Part shown: one piece after another, positions 24,914 through 34,718 of the stretch
Layout: the number at the start of each line of letters is the position of its first letter
Position numbering within the stretch: position 1 is the first letter of the stretch
NCBI RefSeq assembly: GCF_000718095.1
Contig: NZ_JOEI01000018.1
Location: 310,001 to 374,000, forward strand
DNA from: Streptomyces scopuliridis RB72
GTDB taxonomy: Bacteria > Actinomycetota > Actinomycetes > Streptomycetales > Streptomycetaceae
DNA: 64,000 bases
Direction of reading: 5' to 3'
The notes under the pieces: model-generated
What the model saw: the letters and a program-made list of their open reading frames with translations, nothing else
What the model was told of the DNA's origin: nothing
Databases searched by the model: none
Translations under genes and position numbers: made by a program

Positions 24914-26194
24914 TCAGCCGGAGGCGGAGACCTCCACCGCGGCCAGGTTCCTCTTGCCCCTGCGCAGCACCAGCCAGCGGCCGTGCAGCAGCTCCGAACG
25001 GTCCGGTACCGCGTCCGCGTCGGAGACCTTGACGTTGTTCACGTAGGCCCCGCCCTCCTTGACCGTACGGCGAGCCGCCGACTTGCTCGGCGCCAGACCC
25101 GTCTCGGCGAAGAGGTCGACCACCGACGCCGGCTCCGCGACCTCGGCACGCGGCAGCTCGGAGAGCGCCGCGCTCAGCGTCGCCTCGTCGAGTTCCGCCA
25201 GCTCACCCTGGCCGAACAGCGCCCGGGACGCCGCGACGACCGCCGCGCACTGCTCGGCGCCGTGGACGAGCGTCGTCAGCTCCTCCGCCAGCGCCCGCTG
25301 CGCCGCGCGGGCCTGCGGACGCTCCGCGGTCGCCCGCTCCAGCTCCTCCAGCTCCGCCTGGGTCTTGAAGCTGAGGATGCGGCTGTACGCGGAGATGTCA
25401 CGGTCGTCCACGTTCAGCCAGAACTGGTAGAAGGCGTACGGCGTGGTCATCTCGGGGTCGAGCCACACCGCACCGCCCTCGGTCTTGCCGAACTTGGTGC
25501 CGTCCGCCTTCGTCATCAGCGGCGTCGCCAGCGCGTGCACGGTGGCGCCCGGCTCCAGGCGGTGGATCAGATCGAGACCGGCGGTGAGATTGCCCCACTG
25601 GTCGCTGCCGCCCTGCTGGAGGACACAGCCGTAGCGGCGGTACAGCTCCAGGAAGTCCATGCTCTGGAGCAGCTGGTAGCTGAACTCGGTGTAGCTGATG
25701 CCCTCGTCGGACTCCAGCCGGCGGGCGATGGAGTCCTTCGTGAGCATCTTGTTCACCCGGAAGTGCTTGCCGACGTCCCGCAGGAACTCGATCGCGGACA
25801 TGCCCGCGGTCCAGTCCAGGTTGTTGACCATGGTCGCGGCGTTCGGACCCTCGAAGTCCAGGAACGGCTCGATCTGGGACCGCAGCCGCCGCACCCAGCC
25901 GGCGACCGTCTCCGGGTCGTTCAGCGTCCGCTCGGCGGTCGGCCGGGGATCACCGATCTGACCGGTGGCCCCGCCCACCAGCGCCAGCGGCCGGTGCCCA
26001 GCCCGCTGGAGCCTGCGTACGGTCAGCACCTGCACGAGGTGTCCGACATGCAGGCTGGGCGCCGTGGGATCGAAACCGCAATAGAACGTGACGGGACCGT
26101 CCGCGAGCGCCTTGCGCAAAGCGTCCTCGTCAGTGGACTGGGCGAACAGCCCGCGCCACTTCAGCTCGTCGACGATGTCCGTCGTGTCCGTCAC
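24914..26194 (-). CDS. tyrS: tyrosine--tRNA ligase
   Basis: 422-aa class I aminoacyl-tRNA synthetase. HIGH-type motif is LHVGHLV near residue 45, and the KMSKS-type motif is [17 protein letters not shown] is the usual TyrRS start, and [10 protein letters not shown] lies in the tyrosine pocket. The C-terminal S4 RNA-binding domain ([17 protein letters not shown]) is complete. GTG 26194 is chosen because GGAGAG lies about 10 nt upstream. Single-copy housekeeping gene. Confidence 0.97.
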   Translation of the reverse strand: MTDTTDIVDELKWRGLFAQSTDEDALRKALADGPVTFYCGFDPTAPSLHVGHLVQVLTVRRLQRAGHRPLALVGGATGQIGDPRPTAERTLNDPETVAGWVRRLRSQIEPFLDFEGPNAATMVNNLDWTAGMSAIEFLRDVGKHFRVNKMLTKDSIARRLESDEGISYTEFSYQLLQSMDFLELYRRYGCVLQQGGSDQWGNLTAGLDLIHRLEPGATVHALATPLMTKADGTKFGKTEGGAVWLDPEMTTPYAFYQFWLNVDDRDISAYSRILSFKTQAELEELERATAERPQARAAQRALAEELTTLVHGAEQCAAVVAASRALFGQGELAELDEATLSAALSELPRAEVAEPASVVDLFAETGLAPSKSAARRTVKEGGAYVNNVKVSDADAVPDRSELLHGRWLVLRRGKRNLAAVEVSASG

Positions 26195-26266
26195 GGTCGT
26201 TTCTCTCCTCGAACGGTTCACCGGTATGTACTACCGGGGGATGTACTACCGGCCAGTGTATGGGGG

Positions 26267-27664
26267 TCATACTCCGCGGCTGACCGAGCTCATATTGAAA
26301 TCGGGGATACGCAGGGCGGGCATCGCGGCCCGGGTGAACCAGTCGCCCCACTCGCGCGGCAGCGTCTTCTCCGTACGCCCGGCCTCCGAGGCCCGCGACA
26401 GCAGATCGACCGGCGACTCGTTGAACCGGAAGTTGTTCACCTCGCCGACGACCTCGCCGTTCTCGACGAGATAGACGCCGTCCCTGGTCAGCCCGGTGAG
26501 CAGCAGCGTCGCCGGATCGACCTCGCGGATGTACCACAGACAGGTCAGCAGCAGCCCGCGCTCGGTGCCGGCGACCATCTCCTCCAGCGAGCGCTCGCCC
26601 CCGCCGTCCAGGATCAGATTGCCGATGCCGGGCGCGACCGGCAGCCCGGTCAGCCCGGCGCTGTGCCGGGTGGTGATCAGATGCGCCAGCTCGCCGTCCC
26701 GTACCCAGTCCGTCGCCGCCAGCGGCAGACCGTTGTCGAAGACGGAGGCGTCGTCCCCGGAGGAGTGCGCGATCACGAACGGCGCGGACTCCAGGCCCGG
26801 CTCGTGCGGGTCGCTGCGCAGGGTCAGCGGCAGCTCGGACAGCTTCTCGCCGACGCGGGTGCCGCCGCCGGGGCGGGAGAAGACCGTACGGCCCTCCGCA
26901 GCGTCCCGGGCGGTCGAGGACCACAGCTGGTAGATCAGCAGATCGGCCACGGCGGTCGGCGGCAGCAGCGTCTCGTACCGGCCAGCGGGCAGCTCGATCT
27001 TCCGCTCGGCCCAGGCCAGCCGCCGTGCCAGCTCGGCGTCGAGGGAGGCCGGGTCCACATCCTTGAAGTCGCGCGTGGACCGGCCGGCCCAGGCCGAACG
27101 GGTGCGGTCGGGCGACTTGGCGTTCAGCTCCAGCGTGCCGCTCGGCTGGTCGTGGCGCAGCCGTACGCCCGTGGACGTACCGAGATACGTCGAGGTCAGC
27201 TCATGGTTGGCGAACCCGTACAGCTCGCGTCCGCCGGCCCGGGCCTGGGCGAACGACTCACCGAGCGCGGGCGCGAAGTCCGCGAAGACGGCGGAGGTGG
27301 TCTCGGCGGGCGCGTCGGTGAAGTCCCCCGACACCTGACCCCCGCCGACCAGCGGCTGCGCGTCCTCGGCGGGCCCGGCCCCGCGCGCGGCGGCCTCGGC
27401 GGCCCGGACGAGCGGCTCAAGGTCGTCGGCGGTGACGGCGGAGCGCGATACGACACCGGACGCGGTGCCCTGCGAGCCGTCGACGGTCGCGATGACGGTC
27501 AGCGTCCTGCCCCGGGTGACCCCGTTGGTCGTCAGCGCGTTGCCCGCCCAGCGCAGATTGGCGGAGGACTGCTCGTCGGCGATGACCACGCAGCCATCGG
27601 CGGTGGACAGTTCGAGGGCGCGCTCGACGATCTCGTGCGGCTTGTTGACAGGGCTGGTGGTCAT
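26267..27664 (-). CDS. TldD/PmbA family peptidase (TldE-like subunit)
   Basis: 465-aa protein of the TldD/TldE family. In the known TldD-TldE heterodimer, TldE lacks the metal site and TldD has it. This one has no HExxxH and so matches the TldE (PmbA) role; it shares NLRWAGNALTTNG and the C-terminal LTRDGVYLVENGEVV-like strand with its partner. It starts at 27664 in an ATGA overlap with the stop of the TldD gene, indicating coupled expression. The pair cleaves unfolded peptides and matures some ribosomal peptides in other bacteria; its substrate here is unknown. Confidence 0.88.
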   Translation of the reverse strand: MTTSPVNKPHEIVERALELSTADGCVVIADEQSSANLRWAGNALTTNGVTRGRTLTVIATVDGSQGTASGVVSRSAVTADDLEPLVRAAEAAARGAGPAEDAQPLVGGGQVSGDFTDAPAETTSAVFADFAPALGESFAQARAGGRELYGFANHELTSTYLGTSTGVRLRHDQPSGTLELNAKSPDRTRSAWAGRSTRDFKDVDPASLDAELARRLAWAERKIELPAGRYETLLPPTAVADLLIYQLWSSTARDAAEGRTVFSRPGGGTRVGEKLSELPLTLRSDPHEPGLESAPFVIAHSSGDDASVFDNGLPLAATDWVRDGELAHLITTRHSAGLTGLPVAPGIGNLILDGGGERSLEEMVAGTERGLLLTCLWYIREVDPATLLLTGLTRDGVYLVENGEVVGEVNNFRFNESPVDLLSRASEAGRTEKTLPREWGDWFTRAAMPALRIPDFNMSSVSRGV

Positions 27665-29184
27665 CGTCCGGCCTCCTGCGTGGTGTTGAGGATGTTGACG
27701 CCGCGGAACAGGGCGGAGGGGCAGCCGTGGGAGACCGCCGCCACCTGCCCCGGCTGGGCCTTGCCGCAGTTGAAGGCGCCACCCAGCACATACGTCTGCG
27801 GTCCGCCGACCGCCTCCATCGAGCCCCAGAAGTCCGTGGTCGTCGCCTGGTACGCGACATCGCGCAGCTGGCCCGCCAGCTTGCCGTTCTCGATACGGAA
27901 GAACCGCTGCCCGGTGAACTGGAAGTTGTAGCGCTGCATGTCGATCGACCACGACCGGTCGCCGACCACATAGATCCCGCGCTCCACCCCGCCGATCAGA
28001 TCCTCCGTGCTCAGCCCGCCCGGATCCGGCCGCAGCGACACATTCGCCATGCGCTGGACGGGCACATGGCCCGGCGAGTCCGCGTACGCGCAGCCGTTGG
28101 AGCGGCCGAGGCCGGTGAGTTTCGCGATCCTGCGGTCCAGCTGGTAGCCGACGAGCGTGCCGTCCTTGACCAGGTCCCACGACTGCGCCTCGACGCCCTC
28201 GTCGTCGTAGCCGATGGTGGCGAGACCGTGCTCGGCGGTCCTGTCGCCCGTCACATTCATCACCGAGGAGCCGTACGCCAACTTCCCCAGCTGGTCGAAC
28301 GTGGCGAACGAGGTCCCGGCGTACGCCGCCTCGTACCCCAGCGCGCGGTCCAGCTCGGTGGCGTGGCCGATCGACTCGTGGATCGTCAGCCACAGATTGG
28401 ACGGGTCGACGACCAGGTCGTACGTGCCCGCCTCGACGCTCGGCGCGCGCATCTTCTCGGCGAGCAGCCCCGGGATGCGCTCCAGCTCGGCGTCCCAGTC
28501 CCAGCCCGTTCCGGTGAGGTACTCCCAGCCCCGGCCGACCGGCGGGGCGATCGTGCGCATCGAGTCGAACTCGCCGCTCTCGCCGTCGACCGCCACGGCG
28601 GTGAGCTGCGGATGGAGCCTGACGCGCTGCTGGGTGGTGACCGTACCCGCCGTGTCCGCGTAGAACTTGTTCTCATGGACGGTGACCAGCGAGGCGTCCA
28701 CATGCGCGACGCCCTCGGCCCGCAGCAGCCGCCCGCTCCACTCCGCCAGGAGCCCGGTCTTCTCCTCGTCGGGTACCTCGAACGGGTCGATCTCGTACGC
28801 CGACACCCACGTCCTCTCGGCGTGCACCGGCTCCTCGGCCAGCTCGACGCGCTCGTCCGAACCGGCGGCGGAGATCACCTTCGCGGACAGTCTGGCCATC
28901 GCCACGGCCTGTCCCGCGACCCGCGCCGCCGCGTCCATGGAGAGATCGACCCCGGACGCGAAACCCCAGGCGCCCCCGTGCACCACCCGGACCGCGTAGC
29001 CGAGATCCGTGGTGTCCGACGAGCCGGCGGGCTTGCCGTCCCGCAACCGCAGGGCCGCGCCGCGCACCCGCTCGAAGCGGAAGTCGGCATGGTCGGCGCC
29101 GAGCGCCCGCGCCCTGGCGAGCGCGGCGTCGGCGAGCGCCCGCAGCGGCAGTGCCAGGAACGACTGATCTACCTCGTGGGGCAC
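27661..29184 (-). CDS. tldD: TldD family metallopeptidase
   Basis: 507-aa zinc peptidase subunit. The metal site is visible as H-E-S-I-G-H-A-T-E (HExxxH with downstream Glu). The C-terminal region has CGKAQPG, the conserved Cys-Gly-Lys motif of this family. GTG 29184 follows AGGAGAG; the in-frame start further upstream lacks a ribosome site. It forms a two-gene operon with the TldE-like gene and is divergent from the helicase operon across 215 nt. Confidence 0.92.
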   Translation of the reverse strand: MPHEVDQSFLALPLRALADAALARARALGADHADFRFERVRGAALRLRDGKPAGSSDTTDLGYAVRVVHGGAWGFASGVDLSMDAAARVAGQAVAMARLSAKVISAAGSDERVELAEEPVHAERTWVSAYEIDPFEVPDEEKTGLLAEWSGRLLRAEGVAHVDASLVTVHENKFYADTAGTVTTQQRVRLHPQLTAVAVDGESGEFDSMRTIAPPVGRGWEYLTGTGWDWDAELERIPGLLAEKMRAPSVEAGTYDLVVDPSNLWLTIHESIGHATELDRALGYEAAYAGTSFATFDQLGKLAYGSSVMNVTGDRTAEHGLATIGYDDEGVEAQSWDLVKDGTLVGYQLDRRIAKLTGLGRSNGCAYADSPGHVPVQRMANVSLRPDPGGLSTEDLIGGVERGIYVVGDRSWSIDMQRYNFQFTGQRFFRIENGKLAGQLRDVAYQATTTDFWGSMEAVGGPQTYVLGGAFNCGKAQPGQVAAVSHGCPSALFRGVNILNTTQEAGR

Positions 29185-29399
29185 TTGCTGCCTCTCCTTC
29201 TCACGCTCCAGTACTGGTGGTACGGAGTGAACCATGCCGTGCGGGGCTCGAGGCGGGCCACCCGTTTCCGATGTCCTGAATGGGCGCGTAGCAGTAGGCT
29301 GATCACTTCCGGTGGCCAGGGGACGCCATTCGGTGAGTGCTGCTGACGGCCGCGGAGGCAGCGCGGTACCGCGTGCGGCATGGGGAGAGCGGCGTCACC

Positions 29400-32300
29400 A
29401 TGGATGTCTTCGGAGTCCACCAGAACCTCATCAAGGACTACGGAGCCTTCACCCAATCCCTGGTGTCGGTACGGGACCGGGACATCCAGCGCCATCTCGA
29501 CGCGGAGCGCGAGGGAAAGGTCCGCTGGCCCGACCCCCGTCTCTCCCTCAATCCGAGTTTCCGCAGCGGCGGTACCGTCGCCGAGCTCGTGGAGGAAGGG
29601 GTTCTGCACGTCGGGTGCAAACGCTACTTCCGCGAGAAGAAGGACGAGCATGACCCCGGGACCCGGACTCTGACCCTCCACCGCCACCAGCGCGAAGCGA
29701 TCGAGGTGGCCGCCTCCCCCTCCCGCGATTCTTTCGTGCTCACCACCGGTACCGGATCCGGCAAGAGCCTCGCCTACATCATCCCCGTCGTGAACGAGGT
29801 GCTGCGCCACCCCAACCCCGAGGGGATCTCGGCGATCATCGTCTACCCCATGAACGCGCTCGCCAACAGCCAGCAGCACGAACTGGCCCGCTATCTGCGA
29901 TGGGGCGTTCCGGATGCGCACCGGAAGGTGACCTTCGCTCGCTATACGGGCCAAGAAGACGCCGGGCAGAAGTCCGCGGTGTGGCGGACCAAGCCGGACA
30001 TCCTCCTGACGAACTACGTCATGCTGGAATATCTGCTGACGCGACCCCATGAGCGGAAGGAGCTCATCGGCGCGGCACAAGGACTGCGGTTCCTGGCGCT
30101 CGACGAACTGCACACCTACCGCGGCAGACAGGGCGCGGATGTAGCGCTGCTGGTACGAAGGCTCCGGGATGCCTGCGACGCCCCCGGCCTTCAGTGCATC
30201 GGCACCTCCGCGACCATGGCCAGCGCCGCCACCTTCGAGGAAGCTCGGAAGAAAGTCGCCTCCGTCGCCACCCTGCTGTTCGGAGCCCCCGTACGGCCGG
30301 AGCGGGTGATCGGTGAGACGCTGGAGCGCGCCACGGATCCAGGGCCCTCGCAGAGCGGCACCTCGCGCGCACGGCGGTCCGCACTGGGCGAGGCGGTCCG
30401 GCGCGCGGCTCTGGACCCCGGGGCACTGTCGCGGGACTACGAGGTCCTGCGGACCGACCCCCTCGCCGTATGGGTGGAGGATTCCTTCGGGCTGGCGGAG
30501 GAGAACGAGAAGTCCGGCGGCAGGCTGGTCAGGCGTACGCCCGTGACCGTGCCTGAAGCGGCGGAGACCCTTTCCAGGGACAGTGGGCAGCGGGACGAGC
30601 TGTGCCGGGCGGCGATCGAATCGATCCTCAGAGCCGGCGCCGAGGCACGCCACCGGGTACACCGCCGTCCGCTGTTCGCCTTTCGGCTGCACCAGTTCCT
30701 GTCCAAGGGTGACACCGTCTACACCAGTCTCGAACCCGCTGGGCAGCGCCATCTGACCAGCCAGTACCAGGTCGTGGTCCCGCAGCAGCGGGAGAAGCCG
30801 CTGATCCCGCTGGCCTTCTGCCGGGACTGCGGGCACGAATATCTGGTCGTCACCCGGGAGAGGGGGGCAGCCGGGCCGCGCTTCGTCGCGCGCAGAGATC
30901 CGGAGGCCCCCGGCGAGGAGGACGACGGTTATCTTTACGTCAGCGAGGAACGGCCGTGGCCGACCGAGCCCGACGAGATCCTGGTCCGCCTCCCGGACAG
31001 CTGGGTCGAGACCGGCGAAGACGGGGCCCGGACCGTTGTGCAGGCCCGTGCGGGTGATCTGCCGCGCGAGGTACGGATCGCTCCCGACGGCAGGCTCCTC
31101 GCGGAACGGCCCACCGGGGTGGTGGAGCCCGCAGAGGCTACGGAAACCGGAGCCGACGGCCTACAGGCGTGGTGGATCGCCGCGCCGTTCCGCTTCTGCC
31201 TGCGCTGCCGGGTCAGCCACGAACAGTTGCGAGCCCGTGACTTCGCCAAGCTCGCCACCTTCGCCGCCGAGGGACGCAGCTCGGCGGTCTCCCTCATCAG
31301 CTCCAGCGTGGTGCGCTCGCTGCGCGCCCAAGCCGATATGGACGTGAAGGCGCGCAAACTCCTCACCTTCGTCGACAACCGGCAGGACGCGAGTCTCCAG
31401 GCAGGCCACTTCAATGACTTCGCCCAGGTCACCCAGGTCCGCGGCGCCCTCTACCAGGCGCTGGCCGCGACAGGGCCGAACGGCCTGCGGCACGATCTGC
31501 TGCCGCAGGCCGTCGAGGAGGCACTCGGCCTGCCCATGGACGTGTTCGCCCGCAACCCCGGCGCGAAATTCAGCCAGCGTGAGCTCGCCCGCTCGGCGCT
31601 CCGCGCGGTGCTGTCCTACCGGGTCCACGCGGACCTGGAACGCGGCTGGCGCATCACCATGCCCAACCTCACCCAGACCGGGCTGCTGCGTTTCGACTAC
31701 ACCGATCTGGCGGAGATCGCCGCCGACGAGGAGTGCTGGCACGGCCGGCACGAAGCACTGGTACGAGACGAACCCGCTCACCGTGAGTACCTCGCGAGGG
31801 TTCTGCTGGACGAGCTGCGCCGCTCGCTCGCCGTCGATGAACCGATGCTGACCCAGGAGGGCTTCGAGCAGGTTCAGCGCCAGTCGGACGGCCATCTGCT
31901 GGGCGTCTGGGCGCTGCCGCCCCGAGAGCCGCGCGTTCCCTCGCGGGTCGCTTTTCCGGGCAGCGGCCCGAAGGGGGCACCCTCCGGTGAGGCCATCTAC
32001 CTCAGCGGCCTGGGCGCGTACGGACGTTTCCTCCGCCGCCCGGGCCAGTTCGCCGCGATCCCTGCTCTCCGGGGCAAGCGGATGTCCGTCGCCGATGCCG
32101 GCACGGTGATCCGCGATCTGCTGCGGGTACTGGAGACCTACGGCCTGGTGGCGATCGTCCGGGAGGAGCGCGACGGCTCGCTCGGCCACCAGGTCAGGGC
32201 CACCGCCCTGCGCTGGCTGCCGGGCGACGGGGCCACCCCCGAGCCCGACCCGCTGCGCAAGGTCAGCGACCCCGACGCCACGCCGTCCGTCAACACCTAC

Positions 32301-34718
32301 TTCCGCGACCTCTACCGGGACACCGCGATGCAGCTCGTCGGTCTTGAGGCCAGGGAACACACCGCGCAGGTCCCCGCCGAGCTGCGGGAAAAGCGGGAAG
32401 AGGCATTCCGCGACGGAGAGCTGAGCCTGCTGTACTGCTCGCCGACGATGGAGCTCGGTGTGGACATCTCCACACTCAACGCGGTAGGCATGCGCAACGC
32501 CCCGCCCACCCCCGCCAACTACGCCCAGCGCTCGGGCCGGGCGGGACGTTCCGGACAGCCCGCACTCGTCACGACCTACTGTTCGACGGGTAGTGCCCAC
32601 GATCAGTACTACTTCCGCCGTCCTCAGCTGATGGTCGCGGGCAGCGTCACCCCGCCCCGCCTCGACCTCGCCAATGAGGAACTGCTGCGGTCGCATGTCC
32701 ACGCCGTCTGGCTGGCCGAGACAGGCGTCGCCCTCGGCTCCCGGATGACCGAGATCATCGACGCGGAGGCCCGGCCCACCGGCCCCGGCGAGCCGGTGCC
32801 CCTGCCGCTCACCGACACGATGCGCACGCAGCTCGACAGCGAAACCGCCCGCCGCCGGGCCATCGTCCGGTCCGCCGATGTCCTCCAGCCGCTGCTGGCC
32901 GGCCTGGAGAAGCCACCCACCTGGTGGTACGACGGCTGGATCGAGGACGTCGTCCGTGCCGCGCTGAGCCGGTTCGACCATGACTGCGATCGCTGGCGCC
33001 GCCTCTACCGGGCCGCCCTCGACGAACGCGAACAGCAGCACCGAGTCGCCGGTGATCTCTCCGTGGACCCCAAGTCCCGCCGCCGCGCCCAGGCCCGCCG
33101 AGCCGAGGCCGAGAATCAGCTGAAGCTGCTGCGCAACGAGGACAGCGAGGAATCCTTCAGCGACTTCTACAGCTACCGCTACTTCGCGTCCGAGGGATTC
33201 CTCCCCGGCTACTCGTTCCCGCGCCTCCCCCTGGCCGCCTACATCCCCGGGCAGCGGGGCGAAGGCCGGCTCGGCCAGCGGAACGGCGCGTACATCCAGC
33301 GTCCGCGCTTCATCGCGATCTCCGAATTCGGTCCCGGCGCGCTGATCTACCACGAGGGCCAGCGTTACTCCGTCGACCGCGTCCAGGTCCCGATGGGAGC
33401 CACTCCCGGACAGGTCGCCACCAGTGACGTCCGGATCTGCGGCGCGTGCGGTATGTGGTACGACCGCGCCCAGGGAGCCGACACCTGCGACGACTGCCTG
33501 ATCCCGCTGACCCTGACCCTGAGCAGGACCATGGTCCTGAGCACGGTTCAGGCCTCCCCGGTGCGGCGTATCTCCTCCGACGAGGAGGAGCGCCTCAGAT
33601 CCGGCTTCGAACTGCTGACGGGATACCAGTTCTCAGGGGCCGCCGGACGCCAGGACGCCACGGCCTCCGACGAGGCCGGGCCGATCCTCGACATCGGGTA
33701 CGGGGACACCGCCTGGATCCGCGTCTTCAACCTCGGCCGCCGCAAGCGCAAGCACCGGGCCGACCGGGGGTTCTGGCTCGACCCTGTCCAGGGTCGCTGG
33801 CTCAGTGCCAAGAAGGCGGGCGAGATCCAGGAGGCGTCCGCCGAGGACGAGGTCCTGGCACCGTTCGCGTCCGCCGACCGGACGCTCCAGGTCATTCCGT
33901 ACGTCGAGGACCGGAAGAACATTGCCGTGCTGCGCCTGGCCGAACCCGTCGAGAGCGAGACGATCGCCGTCACGCTCCGCCACGCCCTGGAACGAGGCAT
34001 CGAGGCCCGCTACCAGCTGGAGGACTCCGAGCTGGACAGCCAGGATCTTCCCGATGACGAGGCGCGGGGCCGGATGCTCTTCGTCGAGGGAGCGGAAGGC
34101 GGCGCGGGCGTGCTGCGGCTCCTCCACGACGACCCGAACGCCTTCGCCGAGGTAGCCAGGGCCGCGCTGAAGATCATCCACTACGACCCGGACACCGGCC
34201 AGGACGAGGACCGGGCCGAAGGCGCCCCCGAGCGCTGCGAGCGCGGCTGCTACGACTGTCTCCTCTCCTACAACAACCAGCGGTTCCACACCCGGATCGA
34301 CCGGCATTCCGCGGTCCCGCTGCTGCTCAGGCTCGCCAACGCCACCACCAAGGGCGACCGTGCTGTGACCCCCGCCACCTTGCGGGCGCAGACCCTGGCC
34401 GCCGCCACCGAGCCGGTAAGGGGACCCGTCGCGGAGTTTGTAGAGTGGCTGGGCCGGACGGGGCACCGGCTGCCCGACGAGACACAGCCCGACCAGACCG
34501 GGGCACCGGTCCGTCCCGACGTCGTCTACCGCCTGCCGGGCGCGGACGTCGCCGTCTACCTGGACACCTCCGGCGGCCCGTCGCTGGACCAGCGGGCCGA
34601 ATTCCGGCTGATCGACGACGGCTGGCTCGTCATCCGGGCCGGAGCCGGTATCAAGGAGTGGGAGAACACCGTGCGCGTACATCCGGACGTCTTCGGCACC
34701 GGACGGAGTTTCCGATGA
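29400..34718 (+). CDS. DEAD/DEAH helicase with DUF1998 region, defence operon gene 1
   Basis: 1772-aa superfamily 2 helicase. Walker A is TTGTGSGKS (115-123) and motif II D235-E-L-H238. The C-terminal RecA domain lies near 1000-1070 with LGVDISTLNAVG and QRSGRAGRSGQ. A zinc site is C1347-x2-C1350...C1363-x2-C1366. The DUF1998 end has EGAEGGAGVL and C1613-x3-C1617-x2-C1620, LLSYNNQ. After it, ~100 residues (PDVVY, VAVYLD) resemble a Vsr/PD-(D/E)xK-like fold with a degenerate active site. This layout is shared with MrfA/DruE-type helicases and, when split, DrmA plus DrmB of DISARM. ATG 29400 has GGGGAGAG upstream. It overlaps gene 2 by ATGA. DNA translocase for phage defence is inferred. Confidence 0.85.
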   Translation: MDVFGVHQNLIKDYGAFTQSLVSVRDRDIQRHLDAEREGKVRWPDPRLSLNPSFRSGGTVAELVEEGVLHVGCKRYFREKKDEHDPGTRTLTLHRHQREAIEVAASPSRDSFVLTTGTGSGKSLAYIIPVVNEVLRHPNPEGISAIIVYPMNALANSQQHELARYLRWGVPDAHRKVTFARYTGQEDAGQKSAVWRTKPDILLTNYVMLEYLLTRPHERKELIGAAQGLRFLALDELHTYRGRQGADVALLVRRLRDACDAPGLQCIGTSATMASAATFEEARKKVASVATLLFGAPVRPERVIGETLERATDPGPSQSGTSRARRSALGEAVRRAALDPGALSRDYEVLRTDPLAVWVEDSFGLAEENEKSGGRLVRRTPVTVPEAAETLSRDSGQRDELCRAAIESILRAGAEARHRVHRRPLFAFRLHQFLSKGDTVYTSLEPAGQRHLTSQYQVVVPQQREKPLIPLAFCRDCGHEYLVVTRERGAAGPRFVARRDPEAPGEEDDGYLYVSEERPWPTEPDEILVRLPDSWVETGEDGARTVVQARAGDLPREVRIAPDGRLLAERPTGVVEPAEATETGADGLQAWWIAAPFRFCLRCRVSHEQLRARDFAKLATFAAEGRSSAVSLISSSVVRSLRAQADMDVKARKLLTFVDNRQDASLQAGHFNDFAQVTQVRGALYQALAATGPNGLRHDLLPQAVEEALGLPMDVFARNPGAKFSQRELARSALRAVLSYRVHADLERGWRITMPNLTQTGLLRFDYTDLAEIAADEECWHGRHEALVRDEPAHREYLARVLLDELRRSLAVDEPMLTQEGFEQVQRQSDGHLLGVWALPPREPRVPSRVAFPGSGPKGAPSGEAIYLSGLGAYGRFLRRPGQFAAIPALRGKRMSVADAGTVIRDLLRVLETYGLVAIVREERDGSLGHQVRATALRWLPGDGATPEPDPLRKVSDPDATPSVNTYFRDLYRDTAMQLVGLEAREHTAQVPAELREKREEAFRDGELSLLYCSPTMELGVDISTLNAVGMRNAPPTPANYAQRSGRAGRSGQPALVTTYCSTGSAHDQYYFRRPQLMVAGSVTPPRLDLANEELLRSHVHAVWLAETGVALGSRMTEIIDAEARPTGPGEPVPLPLTDTMRTQLDSETARRRAIVRSADVLQPLLAGLEKPPTWWYDGWIEDVVRAALSRFDHDCDRWRRLYRAALDEREQQHRVAGDLSVDPKSRRRAQARRAEAENQLKLLRNEDSEESFSDFYSYRYFASEGFLPGYSFPRLPLAAYIPGQRGEGRLGQRNGAYIQRPRFIAISEFGPGALIYHEGQRYSVDRVQVPMGATPGQVATSDVRICGACGMWYDRAQGADTCDDCLIPLTLTLSRTMVLSTVQASPVRRISSDEEERLRSGFELLTGYQFSGAAGRQDATASDEAGPILDIGYGDTAWIRVFNLGRRKRKHRADRGFWLDPVQGRWLSAKKAGEIQEASAEDEVLAPFASADRTLQVIPYVEDRKNIAVLRLAEPVESETIAVTLRHALERGIEARYQLEDSELDSQDLPDDEARGRMLFVEGAEGGAGVLRLLHDDPNAFAEVARAALKIIHYDPDTGQDEDRAEGAPERCERGCYDCLLSYNNQRFHTRIDRHSAVPLLLRLANATTKGDRAVTPATLRAQTLAAATEPVRGPVAEFVEWLGRTGHRLPDETQPDQTGAPVRPDVVYRLPGADVAVYLDTSGGPSLDQRAEFRLIDDGWLVIRAGAGIKEWENTVRVHPDVFGTGRSFR

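Noticed and set aside
24869..27931. 1020-codon plus-strand open frame
   Set aside because: It lies antisense to tyrS and the TldE-like gene and is compositionally a high-GC shadow with no family motif.
28386..28703. extra minus-strand gene within tldD region
   Set aside because: It is a shadow of the TldD frame with Arg/Ser-rich composition.
27661..29184. RiPP cluster around the TldD/TldE pair
   Set aside because: No precursor-like small gene or modification enzyme lies next to the pair.
29400..34718. plain Druantia type III
   Set aside because: The long helicase resembles DruE, but no DruH-like partner is present and the next two genes are SNF2 helicase and methylase.
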